Positions 19,712 through 29,326 of a stretch of DNA of 64,000 nucleotides are shown one piece after another. The stretch spans positions 2,852,001 to 2,916,000 of the forward strand of contig JARUPY010000537.1 of NCBI GenBank assembly GCA_029817715.1, given 5' to 3'. The stretch comes from Melastoma dodecandrum (taxonomy: Eukaryota > Streptophyta > Magnoliopsida > Myrtales > Melastomataceae). The notes beneath the pieces were generated by a model that did not search any database, was not told where the DNA came from, and saw only the letters and a list, made by a program, of their open reading frames with translations. Within the stretch, counting starts at the first letter, position 1. Each line of letters starts with the position of its first letter. The position numbers were made by a program, and so were the translations under genes.

Positions 19712-22394
19712 GAAACCTCTGCAATTGGATCATTCCCTCCCTGTGTTTGAGCTCTCTGTCTATCGATGGCAATACATGGTCATGGGGAAAGTAAGGAATG
19801 TGTATAGGAGGCGGGCACCCATATAGAGCTTCGAAAGGACTCATCTGAATGGTTGAATGGTAGTTGTTGTTGTACCACCATTCAGCTAATGATAACCATC
19901 TTCCCCATTCCTTCGAACAGTCTCCCACCATACATCTTAAATAGGTTTCTAGGCAGCGATTCAATACCTCTATTTGCCCATCACTTTGAGGGTGATAAGC
20001 AGAAGACATGTGTAGCTCTACCCCCTGCAAAGCCATCAATTCTTTCAAAAATTTGCTTAGGAAGATGGTGTCAAGATCTGTCACAATAGTGGCTGGAAGT
20101 CCATGCAGCTTGAAGATGTTATCCAGAAAGATCCGTGCCACATCCTTAGCTGAATAGGGGTGTCTCAAAGCCAGGAAATGCCCAAACTTACTTAGCCTAT
20201 CCACCACTACCAGGATGCTGTCTTTTCCTTGTGAAAGAGATAAACCTTCAATAAAATCCATTGAAATATCCCTCCAGACCTCATTGGGTATTGGCAGAGG
20301 TTGCAGCAATCCAAGTGAAGCCGCATTATCGTATTTACATCTCAGACAAACCGCACACGCTCTGATAGACTCCCGAACCTCCTTCTCCAAACCCTTCCAA
20401 AAGAAAAGGCTCTTAATTCTTTTACAAGTAGCTAGCACTCCTGAGTGACCTCCAATTGGGCTGTTGTGGAATAAATTGATGATCTTCCGTTTGAGCTCCT
20501 GGCTATTACTCACCACCAACTTGGATCCTCTTTTTAACAGACCTTGCTGCCATTGGTACTTTGAGTGGGTTTGCTGATTCTGTCCTCCCTTTTCTAACCC
20601 TTCGATGAGATTAGCACATTTTGCATCCGTTACCCAGCTCTCTTTGATCTCGTCCAGCAGAGTCGGTGCGTACTCAGAAGTGATGGAAGAAAACAGCTCC
20701 GGTCCTTGAATCCTAGACAAAGCGTCTGCAGCCACGTTTTCTCTTCCTTTCTTATACATAATCTCATAATCGTAGCCCATTAACTTCGCTAGCCACTTGA
20801 ACTCACTTTCCGTGTGGAGCCTCTGCTCTAATAAATATTTTAAGCTTCGATGGTCTGTCTGAATGATGAAGTGTCTGCCCGTCAAGTAGTGGTGCCACTT
20901 TCCAACCGCGTAGACAATAGAATAAAGCTCTTTCTCAAAGACAGATAAACCCAAGTGTCGTGGACTAAGGTGCTTGCGGATATAAGCAATGGGATGACTC
21001 TTCTGCATTAGGACTGCACCAATGCCCACTTCACACGCATCTGTTTCCACTATGAAGGTCTCAGTAACATCGGGAAGAGCCAGGACCGGGGCTGAACTTA
21101 ACAAGGTCTTCAGCTTGTTGAACGCCTCCTGAGCTTCAGCTGACCATCAAAATGCATCGTTTTTCAGTAGATCTGTCAACGGTCGACTAATAATGCCATA
21201 TCCCCTCATGAATCTTCGATAATATCCGCTTAAACCCAAAAAGCCTCTCAGCTGCTTCACATTAGTAGGGGTAGGCCACTCCTGAACCGCCCTCACCTTG
21301 GCTGGGTCAGTTGAAACGCCTTCAACCCCAATGAAGTGTCCAAGGTATTCGATCTTTGCACTCCCGAATGCACATTTGGATCTTTTGGCAAAGAAGGTAT
21401 ACTGCCTCAGGATCGATAAAGCCAACTATAGTTGCTTAGAATGTTCTTCTCTGGTTTTGCTATAAACCAATATGTCATCGAAAAAAACCAGGATGAACTT
21501 TCTGAGATAGGGCCGAAAGGTAGTACTCATAAGTCCTTGAAACGTTGAAGGAGCATTGGTGAGGCCGAATGGCATAACCAAGAATTCATAGTGGCCGTCG
21601 TGTGTCCGAAAGGTTGTCTTGTATACGTCCTGCGGGGCCATCTTAATCTGATGATACCATGCCCTTAAGTCAATCTTCAAGAATATTGTGGCCCCAAACA
21701 ACTCATCCAGCAACTCTTCTATGATGGGAATTCGATATTTATCCTTTACTGTCAAAGCGTTCAACACCCTATAGTCAACGCATAACCTCCATGATCCATC
21801 CTTCTTCTTTACGAGGACCACAGGTGAGGAAAACGAGTTCCTACTCGGCTGGATCACCCCTGCATTTAGTAATTCTTGTATCATACGCTCAAGTACGTCC
21901 TTCTGTGTTGCTGAGTGGCGATACGGCCTAACGTTGACCCCCTGCACTCCCTCCTTCAGCTGAACCACATGTTCATGACCTCTGAAAGGCGGCAGATCTT
22001 TTGGTTCCTGAAAGATATCTTCGAAAGAAGCTATCACCTCTTCCCAGTCCCTTTTCTCTTCTTCAGTCTCATGAGTATAGCAGTGTAGTGGTTTCTCAGC
22101 TAATTCTGTGTCTGGTACTTCTATCCAACAACAGATGAAGGTTGGAATTACATTCCTCCAAGTTCTACCCTCCTTTACTGTCAGCTGCAACACTTTGCTA
22201 TCTAATGTCTGTTCATTGCCTACCAATTTCACTTCCTTCTGTCTCCAACTAAACCGCATAACAGCCTCCTGAAAATTCAAGGTTATATCACCCAACTCCA
22301 CCAACCATTTGACTCCTAACACCATTTCACGTCCTCCTAATGCAATCAAAATAAAAGTCAGCCTCAAAACTGTGTCCCTGTACTTCGCACTCAA
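19299..22394 (-). pseudogene. Ty3 pol: RT, RNase H, integrase
   Basis: One reading frame with two in-frame stops (at 21426-21428 and 21147-21149). RT motifs: VLVKKKDGSWRLCVDYRVLN, LKIDLRAWYHQI, MPFGLTNAPSTFQ, FFDDILVYS (the Y/F-x-DD site). RNase H: VETDACEVGIGAVLM. Integrase: a zinc-binding HHCC (H..GGHSG...C..C) followed by the catalytic D, D and E (SMDFIEGL, TDLDTIF, DGQIEVLNR). These give reverse transcription and genome insertion in live elements. The frame ends in the tandem duplication near 19300. With two stops and a shifted protease frame upstream, it cannot make a working polyprotein. Confidence 0.92.
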
Positions 22395-23802
22395 ATCTCT
22401 TCAACATGCTAGTACAATAGATATGTCTACCATCAGCCACCATTACCCACACTGGGGCTATAGGAATTGCAGCCAAATTCATTCCCCTTACCATCCCCAA
22501 ATCCAAGAAATTATGGGTGCTTCCAGAGTCAATCAATATGTTTAAACTCCTTCTTCTGAACTGCCCCATCACCTTCATCGTTTGAACTCCAGTTCTTCCT
22601 TCTATCCCTTTCATAGCATGCATGGTTACCTCGCTCTCCCGTGAGTCTATCCCAATTGTCATCTCCCTTCATAATTTCCTCCCCCTCTTCTTGTCCTTCC
22701 TCCACAATCAGAGAGAAAAATTGCCGCTTAGCACATCTATGTGATCGGGTGAATGGTTCATTGCAGCCGAAGCACAGTCCCTTCAATCTCCTCTCTTCTA
22801 TTTCTTTTTGTGTTAAGCGTCTCCTGCCTTGGGAAGCAGTTCTACTATCTTCTGCAGTTGTCAATCCCCTATGGCCCCCACCTCGGTAGGGACTGCCTGG
22901 ACTTCCAGTATTACCAGGTGGCCCTGCATTCCTTAAGTTTCCCATGCTAGTCGGTGTGATAACTGCAGGTTTCCCTTTAATTCCCGTTTCTCTCCCAGTT
23001 TCCCTGCTGGTAAGTCGTGGAGGCCTCGCTCCTTGCCCCATTTAGATGAGTGGCGCATCCTAACTAAGAATCCTGGCATTTGCTTGAGCACTCAACAGAT
23101 CCGCGGGTCGAAGTAACCACAGCATGCTCATGTATTCCTCCTTCAACCGATTGATGAATAAGCTTACCTGGAACTGCATTGGTAAGTCTATCTTTTCCAG
23201 CACTCTTCTCAAACAAGCATAGAATTCAACCATGTAGGAATAAAGGTTATCCAATTTCCCTTCCTGTTTCAAATTCTTCATCTTACTCATCGGATCTTCA
23301 AACACTTCCGCTACGAATCTTCTGTTAAGAGCTGCTGCATACTCCTCCTAGCACAAAGGAGTTCCTGGACTTCTATTCTTTATGAACGTATAATGCCACC
23401 ACCGTACATGTAAAGAGAAGCTAACTTGACTTTCTTATCTTCCGGCACACCCTCTAATTCGAAGTAGCGTTGACATTTATATAACCAGTCTTCTAAGTTG
23501 TTTCCAACAAAATCGGGGAACTCAATCTTCAGCATAACAAAGGTGATGAGTCCTCTGCTGGTCATTTCCACTTCCCTCGCCACGGTCCTCTCCGCTACAC
23601 TCCTATCCAACATAGACGACCCCGTGTCCTTCTTCTTATCCATTTCCGACAACTGCATTTGCATCTCGGTCAGTTGTAACATGGTATGAGTTTGCATATC
23701 CTTCATCTGAGTCGTCATAAGCTCCATCCTCTGCATCATTTCGTTCAACACCGAGTTCATAGCTTCCTGGTCTTGTTTTAACTCGCCGTACCTCGTCTCC
23801 AT
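22327..23802 (-). pseudogene. Ty3 gag, zinc knuckle and protease, frameshifted
   Basis: Gag starts at METRYGELKQDQ (23802), 33 bases inside the LTR edge. A gag core (WLYKCQRYFELEGVPEDKKV) is shifted near 23380-23340 and continues with LKQEGKLDNLYSYMVEF and FINRLKEEY (23305-23060). A stop at 23042-23044 precedes the Cys-His knuckle CFGCNEPFTRSHRC. A further frame change leads to the aspartic protease motif LIDSGSTHNFLD (about 22560-22525). At least three frame changes or stops are visible, so the gene is inactive. Confidence 0.88.
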
Positions 23803-23834
23803 AACTTACCACCGGATCGCCGCTCTAATACCCT

Positions 23835-24235
23835 TGATCGGTGGTAAATTAAAAATCAACAGCCCAACTACAGAAATTCCAGAAAAACTGCAGTAAAGAT
23901 GCAGCCACTGTTTCATTCAATAACAGTCAACCACAACACACCATCCACACCCGCAATCAACAACCTAAAACCCCCGATAACTCAAGCACACAAATCCGAC
24001 TCCGAATCACCAAATCACCATCCGTAACTCCATTCTCCAGTTTCATCTTAGATCTAAAAACTATTCTCCGGCGGCCGCGTATTATCTGCTATATACTGAG
24101 GGTTTTCCAGGTTGGGTCAGGGTTTTCCAGGTTGGTCAGGATTTTCCAGGTTGGGCCAGACAAGCTGCACAAGCCCACTCTGCTTCTTTTTATTTATTCC
24201 TTCTCTGTCAAGCCTCCGTCATCCTCCTCGTATCA
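23835..24235 (-). repeat. 5' LTR of the Ty3 element
   Basis: 401 bp, TG...CA, next to the primer-binding site. It carries a three-unit 'gggttttccaggttgg' array (24117-24165) not present in the 3' LTR, so it arose after insertion. Confidence 0.9.
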
Positions 24236-24244
24236 AGACACCAT

Positions 24245-24256
24245 ATGAGTAATTCC
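24245..24256 (+). pseudogene. TBC gene, end of exon 1 with donor site
   Basis: ATG AGT AAT TCC followed by GTAAGT. It is in phase with exon 2 at 32959 (TGG AGG AGT). The ATG lies only 5 bases to the right of the Ty3 target duplication, so the retrotransposon sits just upstream of, or at, the possible start codon. Confidence 0.5.
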
Positions 24257-24606
24257 GTAAGTAATTATGTTGTTTACTGGGTTGGTTGTAGCAGAGAGAT
24301 AAAGAGGGTTTTAAATCCGATTGTAGGCTGAATTTGTGATGTTTGATTATCCATGTTGGCATTTCCACTGCTCTCCGGTGATGATAATTGTGTTTCTTAG
24401 TATTTTCTTGTCATGTATTTTGTTTCTGACATCATTGCGTGTGTACAAGACCATGCTTTTTTATTCATTTTTTTTTATCAAATGCATACCTTTTCCTACC
24501 ACACTAGCCAAGGATAGGTTGATATGTATTGACATGGCAAAAATATTGGGCTTAATTATAAGAAATCATAAGTCCAAACCCACTTTTATGTGAGCCCGCC
24601 AGGGAA

Positions 24607-25080
24607 GTACAAACTTACAAAAGTAAACGAACGCATACAGCCATGAAATTAGTAGAAAAGCGGTAACGGGGCGTTGTAGACTCGCTGCTGAAAATGCAGG
24701 CTGGGCACTGACGTCACTGCTGACGTCGTAGACTTGTTGTTTGGCAACGTAGACTTGGTGCTGTCGTCACTGCTGACGTTGTAGACTCGGTACAGTACCT
24801 TGTTGACTCGTGCACTCGGAGAGCAGAGTCTGGCTACTGGCGCTTGGTGGGCTGATGGTAGTGAACAATTGAACACCCTGGCGGCGGTGATACAGGTGGA
24901 GGATGATTGTCGGGGACGTGAGTGGAGTTGTTGATGTCTCGGTTACGGTTGCTCGCCGGGACGGTGGAAGTGCTGGCAGAGGGTTGTTCATCGGAGCTAC
25001 GGATGCTCAATCTGATGTTGGAAGTGATGGCGGAAGGTGATCACCGGAGCTACGGTTGCTCACTTCAATGTTGGAAGTGA
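24607..25080 (-). repeat. Inverted LTR-X half, arm of a large palindrome
   Basis: The segment reads back as the complement of about 25660-26120 in LTR1. For example 'gcggtaacggggcgttgtagactcg' here answers 'gagtctacaacgccccgttaccgc' there. The arms are about 460 bp with a spacer of roughly 590 bp. It includes the 3' side of the LTR with the TGACGTCA motifs. Confidence 0.8.
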
Positions 25081-25189
25081 AATCATGACACGACAAAAAT
25101 CTTGGGCTTAACTATAAGAAATCATAAGTCCAAGCCCACTTTTATGTGAGCCCGCCAGGGAAGTACTAAGTCTACAAAGGACTGTCGGG

Positions 25190-25325
25190 GTCAAGTCTAC
25201 GAGCGTCAAGTCTACGAGGGTTAAGTCTACGAGAGTCAAGTCTACGAAGGTTAAGTCTACGAGAGTCAAGTCTACGAGAGTCAAGTTTACGAGAGTTAAC
25301 TCTACGAGGGTCTAAGTCTACGAGG
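25190..25325 (+). repeat. 15-bp tandem array in LTR-X, copy 1
   Basis: About nine units of 'gtcaagtctacgaga' with small variants. The same array recurs at about 27640-27775 and 28770-28890 in the other LTRs. Confidence 0.85.
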
Positions 25326-25954
25326 ATCATAAAAGATCTTGACTTCGAGATTTTTTGGAAGAATATTATGGGGACACGTTCCCGTTTGGAAAGATCTTTA
25401 TATGGAGAGAATCTGAGGATTTGATTTAATTAATTTAATATAAGACAGAGAAGTGGTTAAGTTGGATAAAAGCCACGATCACCAAGATTCTAGGGAGTTG
25501 ATTGAGGGGGCCACGATTCTAAGAACGTGGCATACATCCTAAGCAAGCATATAAAAAATTCAGTATAAAAGGAGACAGATCCTCCATAAGAAAGTCACGA
25601 TCAATCAGCCAAATATAAGCTCTGCTTTGCTCGTCACCTTAGTTTTAGTAGACACCTCAACCTGGGTTATTGGGTCACCCTTCTAACATCAGAGTGAGCA
25701 ACCGTAGCTTCGGTGAACAACCCTCCGCCAGCACTTCCACCGTCCCGGCGAGCAACCGTAACCGAGACATCAACAACTCTAGTCACGTCCCCGAAAATCA
25801 TCCTCCGCCTCTATCACCACCGCCAGGGTGTTCAATCGAAGCCATGGCATCCACATCCCACGTTACCCTCGACTACCATCAGCCCACCAAGCGCCAGCAG
25901 CCAGACTCGGCTCTCCGAGTGCGCGAGTCCACAAGGTACTGTACCGAGTCTACA

Positions 25955-26026
25955 ACGTCAGCAGTGACGTCAGTACCAAGTCTACGTTGCCAAACAACAA
26001 GTCTACGACGTCAGCAGTGACGTCAG
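25955..26026 (+). promoter_or_regulatory. Two as-1/CRE-like TGACG modules in LTR1
   Basis: 'acgtcagcagtgacgtcag' at 25955-25973 and 'gacgtcagcagtgacgtcag' at 26007-26026. Paired TGACG sites are bound by plant TGA-type bZIP factors in stress- and salicylate-responsive promoters. The sites recur in LTR2 (28405-28423 intact, 28457-28475 mutated), LTR3 (about 32549-32561 and 32688-32722) and, inverted, at 24707-24780. They lie about 400 bp downstream of the TATA-like box, so they may be transcribed rather than upstream; function is inference. Confidence 0.45.
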
Positions 26027-26242
26027 CGCCCAGCCTGCATTTCCAGCAGCGAGTCTACAACGCCCCGTTACCGCTTTTCTACTATTTTCATGGCTGTAAG
26101 CGTTCGTTTACTTTTGTAAGTCTTTGAAATTGTGACAGCCGTTCATTTAATCATTAAAATTCATCTTTCTGGCGACCGCATATAAATCCCAGTGAGTCTA
26201 CTTGCCAAATATTTCCGACGTGGTCCGTTTTTTACGCGAACA

Positions 26243-26266
26243 CGTCTTTGGCGACCACGGTGGGAG
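26243..26266 (+). other. Primer-binding-site region of LTR-X
   Basis: 'ttggcgaccacggtgggag' directly follows LTR1. It has the shape of primer sites used by plant Ty3/gypsy Tat/Athila-type elements (TGGCGAC..TGGGGA), though not a perfect match. It sets the element on the plus strand. Confidence 0.5.
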
Positions 26267-26292
26267 ACAACGAAAATACCTCATATTTGCAG

Positions 26293-27177
26293 ATGGCAAA
26301 AAATACTAGGAGTGGGGCTAATCGCGACCCTCCGCCTCCCTTAGACGAAGATGATCAGAATGTGGTTGTAGGCCCAAATCAGGAGGCCATGGCTCTAGGA
26401 AGCCAGGTGGGAGCCACCCAATCCTCCTTCGGGGCGCGTACTCCTTCCAAGTCCATATCTAGGCTTGAGTTCCATAAGGAATTCAATTATATGAAGAACT
26501 TGATGGACAGGCGTTTCACTGGGCTACAAGACAATATAGCTAAGATACTGGAGCAACTCACTGCCTTAAACAGGCCAAACGCCGTCGCAAAGCCAAATAA
26601 CCTTGTAGACAGAGAAAGTTTATATGTGAGAACCCATGTAGACAACTCTATCTACAGTGCGAAATCATTGGTGGGACAATTTTTACCAGATGTCCATAGA
26701 AAAAACATGTATCCCTACGGAAATTCATCCTCTGAATACATAGACTGGGAATGGACTCGTGACGAGTCTACGAGAATGACCAGTCCTAATCGCGTCTACG
26801 AAAACGACGAAGTAGACTGGGACGAAAGTCGTCGCTCAAATTATGCTTCCCGTCATTGGAGTAGAGAGAGCTTTTCCGTTGACGAGGCTCCAGTTGGGGA
26901 GTTTGTGCTCATAACAAAACCACTTGTTAAGGTAGATGTCCCTAAAGTAAAAACTTTTATTGACGATTGTACCCGTCAAGGAAAACCTCTAATCGATGAA
27001 TATGTTTCCATAGCAAACTCGTTGCCAAAGGTTGATAAAGTTAAGCAGTTTGGTCCGCCAACCCTTAAAGATGTTGGGGTACAAGTGGTAGAACAAATTA
27101 TGTCAAATTATGTGCGTGTAATCGACGAACAACCATTTAAGAGAGAAATTGCAATTCATATTTATCATACTTTCTAA
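26293..27177 (+). CDS. Gag-like protein of non-autonomous LTR-X element
   Basis: An open frame of 294 codons from ATG 26293 (MAKNTRSGANRD). An upstream non-ATG extension lies in the primer-site region and was not used. The N-terminus is acidic and Pro-rich (PPPPLDEDDQN), followed by a probable helical segment (FHKEFNYMKNLMDRRFTGLQ). The middle is Asp/Glu/Arg-rich and the end is hydrophobic-helical (KDVGVQVVEQIMSNYV). Its position, right after the primer site, fits gag, but no zinc knuckle, protease or RT is seen. The codons GTAGAC/TCTACG of the LTR arrays recur in it. It is not confidently matched to a known gag family. It ends at a TAA, with similar low-grade coding sequence beyond. Confidence 0.5.
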   Translation: MAKNTRSGANRDPPPPLDEDDQNVVVGPNQEAMALGSQVGATQSSFGARTPSKSISRLEFHKEFNYMKNLMDRRFTGLQDNIAKILEQLTALNRPNAVAKPNNLVDRESLYVRTHVDNSIYSAKSLVGQFLPDVHRKNMYPYGNSSSEYIDWEWTRDESTRMTSPNRVYENDEVDWDESRRSNYASRHWSRESFSVDEAPVGEFVLITKPLVKVDVPKVKTFIDDCTRQGKPLIDEYVSIANSLPKVDKVKQFGPPTLKDVGVQVVEQIMSNYVRVIDEQPFKREIAIHIYHTF

Positions 27178-27249
27178 ACAAAGATTAACATCGTAGAGAA
27201 TGTCATTGAACTTCCCAAGCATGAACCGTGGGCGCCTAAAGAAACAACA

Positions 27250-27432
27250 ATGGCCAACCCATTATTATGGTGCCACTTGCCCTTTGACCCGGGTGGCTTG
27301 CAACACGATTTAAGACAACGTCTTGCCCAACAAAATACGTACATGGATATAGTGCTCCAACCTACGCGGGCTTATAGAATTTGGCAAATACCATGGGATC
27401 TCGCAATTTGGCGTTGGGTTTTAAATCCCTAA
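27250..27432 (+). pseudogene. Second short frame of the LTR-X internal region
   Basis: A 60-residue frame (MANPLLWCHLPFDPGG, then QHDLRQRLAQQN) in the 3' part of the internal region. It ends about 100 bp before the polypurine tract. It may be the decayed continuation of the gag-like gene. No family was recognised. Confidence 0.3.
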
Positions 27433-27521
27433 AGTTCCTTTCGTTTTAAGTTTCTTTGTTCGTAATCAAAACCACTTCACAATGCTAGGTTACACTCTCA
27501 GCTAAGATCGTCTCACCCTAC

Positions 27522-27533
27522 GAGGGGGGCTTA
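27522..27533 (+). other. Polypurine tract of LTR-X
   Basis: 'gaggggggctta' immediately precedes LTR2. In live elements it primes plus-strand DNA synthesis. It confirms the plus orientation. Confidence 0.7.
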
Positions 27534-28674
27534 TGTTGACATGGCAAAAATCTTGGGCTTAATTATAAGAAAACATAAGTCCAAGCCCACTTTTATGTGA
27601 GCCCGCCAGGGAAGTACTAAGTCTACAAAGGACTATCGGGGTCAAGTCTATGAGCGTCAAGTCTACGAGGGTTAAGTCTACGAGAGTCAAGTCTAGAAGG
27701 GTAAAGTCTACGAGAGTCAAGTCTACGAGAATCAAGTCTACGAGAGTTAAGTCTACGAGGGTCTAAGTCTACGAGGATCATAAAAGATCTTGACTTCGAG
27801 ATCTTTTTGAAGAATATTATGGGGCCACGTTCCCATTTGGAAAGATCTTTATATGGAGAGAATCTAGGGATTTGATTTAATTAAATTAATATAAGAAAGA
27901 GAAGTGGTTAAGTTGGATACAAGCCAGGATCACCAAGATTCTAGGGAGTTGATTGAGAGGGCCACGATTCTAAGAACGTGGCATACATCCTAAGCAAGCA
28001 TATCAGAAATTCAGTATAAAAGGAGACAAATCCTCCACAAGAAAATCACGATCAATCAGTCAAATACAAGCTCTGTTTTGCTCGTCACCTTAGTTTTAGT
28101 AAATACCTCGACTTGGGTTATTGGGTCACCCTTCCAACATCAGAGTGAGCAACCGTAGCTTCGGTGAGCAACCCTCCGCCAGCACTTCCACCGTCCCGGC
28201 GAGCAACCGTAACCGAGACATCAACAACTCCACTCACGTCCTTACAGTCATCCTCCGCCTGTATCACCGCCGCCAGGGAGTTCAATCGAAGCCTTGGCAT
28301 CCACATCCGACGTTACCCTCGACTACTATCAGCCCACCAAGCGCCAGTAGCCAAACTCTGCTCTCCGAGTGCGCGAGTCTACAAGGTACTGTACCGAGTC
28401 TACAACGTCAGCAGTGACGTCAGCACCAAGTCTACGTTTCCAAGCAACAAGTCTACCACGTTAGCAGTGACGTAAGCGCCCAGCCTGCATTTCCAGCAGA
28501 GAGTCTACAACGCCCCGTTACCTCTTTTCTACTATTTTCATGGCTGTAAGCGTTCGTTTACTTTTGTAAGTCTTTGAAATTGTGACAGCCGTTCATTTAA
28601 TCATTGAAATTCATCTTTCTGGCGACCGCATATAAATCCCAGTGAGTCTACGTACCAAATATTTTCGACGTGGT
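27534..28674 (+). repeat. LTR-X copy 2
   Basis: TGTTGACATGG to 'tcgacgtggt'. It lacks the last 18 bp of LTR1 ('ccgttttttacgcgaaca') because LTR3 begins there. It carries its own 15-bp array, TATA-like box ('cagtataaaagg', about 28013-28024) and TGACGTCA modules. Confidence 0.82.
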
Positions 28675-29326
28675 TGTTGACATGGCAAAAATCTTGGGCT
28701 TAAGAAATCATAAATCCAAGCCCACTTTTATGTGAGCCCGCCAGGGAGGTACTAAGTCTACAAAGGACTGTCGGGGTCAAGTCTACGAGAATTAAGTCTA
28801 CGAGAATTAAGTCTACGAGGGTTAAGTCTACGAGAGTTAAAGTCTACGAGGACCCGCGTCTACGAGGGTCAAGCCTACGGGGGTCAAGTCTATGAGGATC
28901 AGAAAATATCTTAACTCCAAGATTTTTTGAGAGAATATTTTGGGGTCACGTTCCCTTTTGGAAAGATCTTCAAATGGAGAAAATCTGGGGATTTGATTTA
29001 ATTTATTTAATATAAGAAAGAGAAGTGGTTAAGTTTGATAAAAGCCACGATCACCAAGATTCTAGGGAGTTGATTGAGAGGGCCACGATTCTAAGAACGT
29101 GGCATACATCCTAAGCAAGCATATCAAAAATTCAGTATAAAAGGAGACAGATCCTCCACAAGAAAATCACGATCAATCAGCCAAACAGAAGCTTTGCATT
29201 GCTCGTCACCCTTAGTTTTTAATAGATACCTTGGCCTTGGTTCATTAGTCACTACCTTCGACAACGAAGTGAGCAACCGTAGCTTTGGAGATCACCTTCC
29301 GCCATCACTTCCACCGTCCCGGCGAG
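28675..29326 (+). repeat. LTR-X copy 3, left part
   Basis: TGTTGACATGG abuts LTR2 directly. The LTR is broken at 29326 by LTR-Y, with GCGAG duplicated, and resumes at 32225 with 'gcgagcaaccgtaacc'. Confidence 0.8.

Larger units (their letters stand above)
18453..24240 (-). mobile_element. Ty3/gypsy chromovirus (Reina-like), full length, with TSD AGACA
   Basis: Complete element of 5778 bp between LTRs 18458-18819 and 23835-24235, both TG...CA. It is flanked by perfect 5-bp duplications AGACA (18453-18457 and 24236-24240). A primer-binding site ('gggtattagagcgg', minus) lies inside the right LTR, and a polypurine tract ('ccaaggggggacgc', minus, 18821-18834) inside the left one. Order on the minus strand: gag, zinc knuckle, protease, RT, RNase H, integrase, chromodomain. 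The chromodomain, short LTRs and iMet-type primer site point to the Reina or a close chromovirus lineage. It is dead: gag and pol are split by several frame changes and stops, and a 386-bp tandem duplication breaks the end of integrase. It disrupts the first exon of the TBC gene. Confidence 0.93.
25082..26242 (+). repeat. LTR-X copy 1 (5' LTR)
   Basis: About 1.16 kb, ending ACGCGAACA just before the primer-binding site. It contains a 15-bp tandem array, an AT-rich middle with 'cagtataaaagg' (about 25561-25572, a TATA-like box), and two tandem TGACG/TGACGTCA modules. The first bases are degraded (tgacacgac for tgttgacatggc). Confidence 0.75.

Noticed and set aside
25190..25325. CRISPR-like regular repeats
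   Set aside because: Units of 15 bp with no unique spacers, inside a plant LTR; a simple tandem array.
25670..26127. Overlapping plus-strand frames of 84-116 codons in LTR-X (and repeats at 28118-28475)
   Set aside because: Low-complexity Ser/Thr/Pro frames in three registers of a GC-rich LTR; not protein-like and not conserved in one frame.
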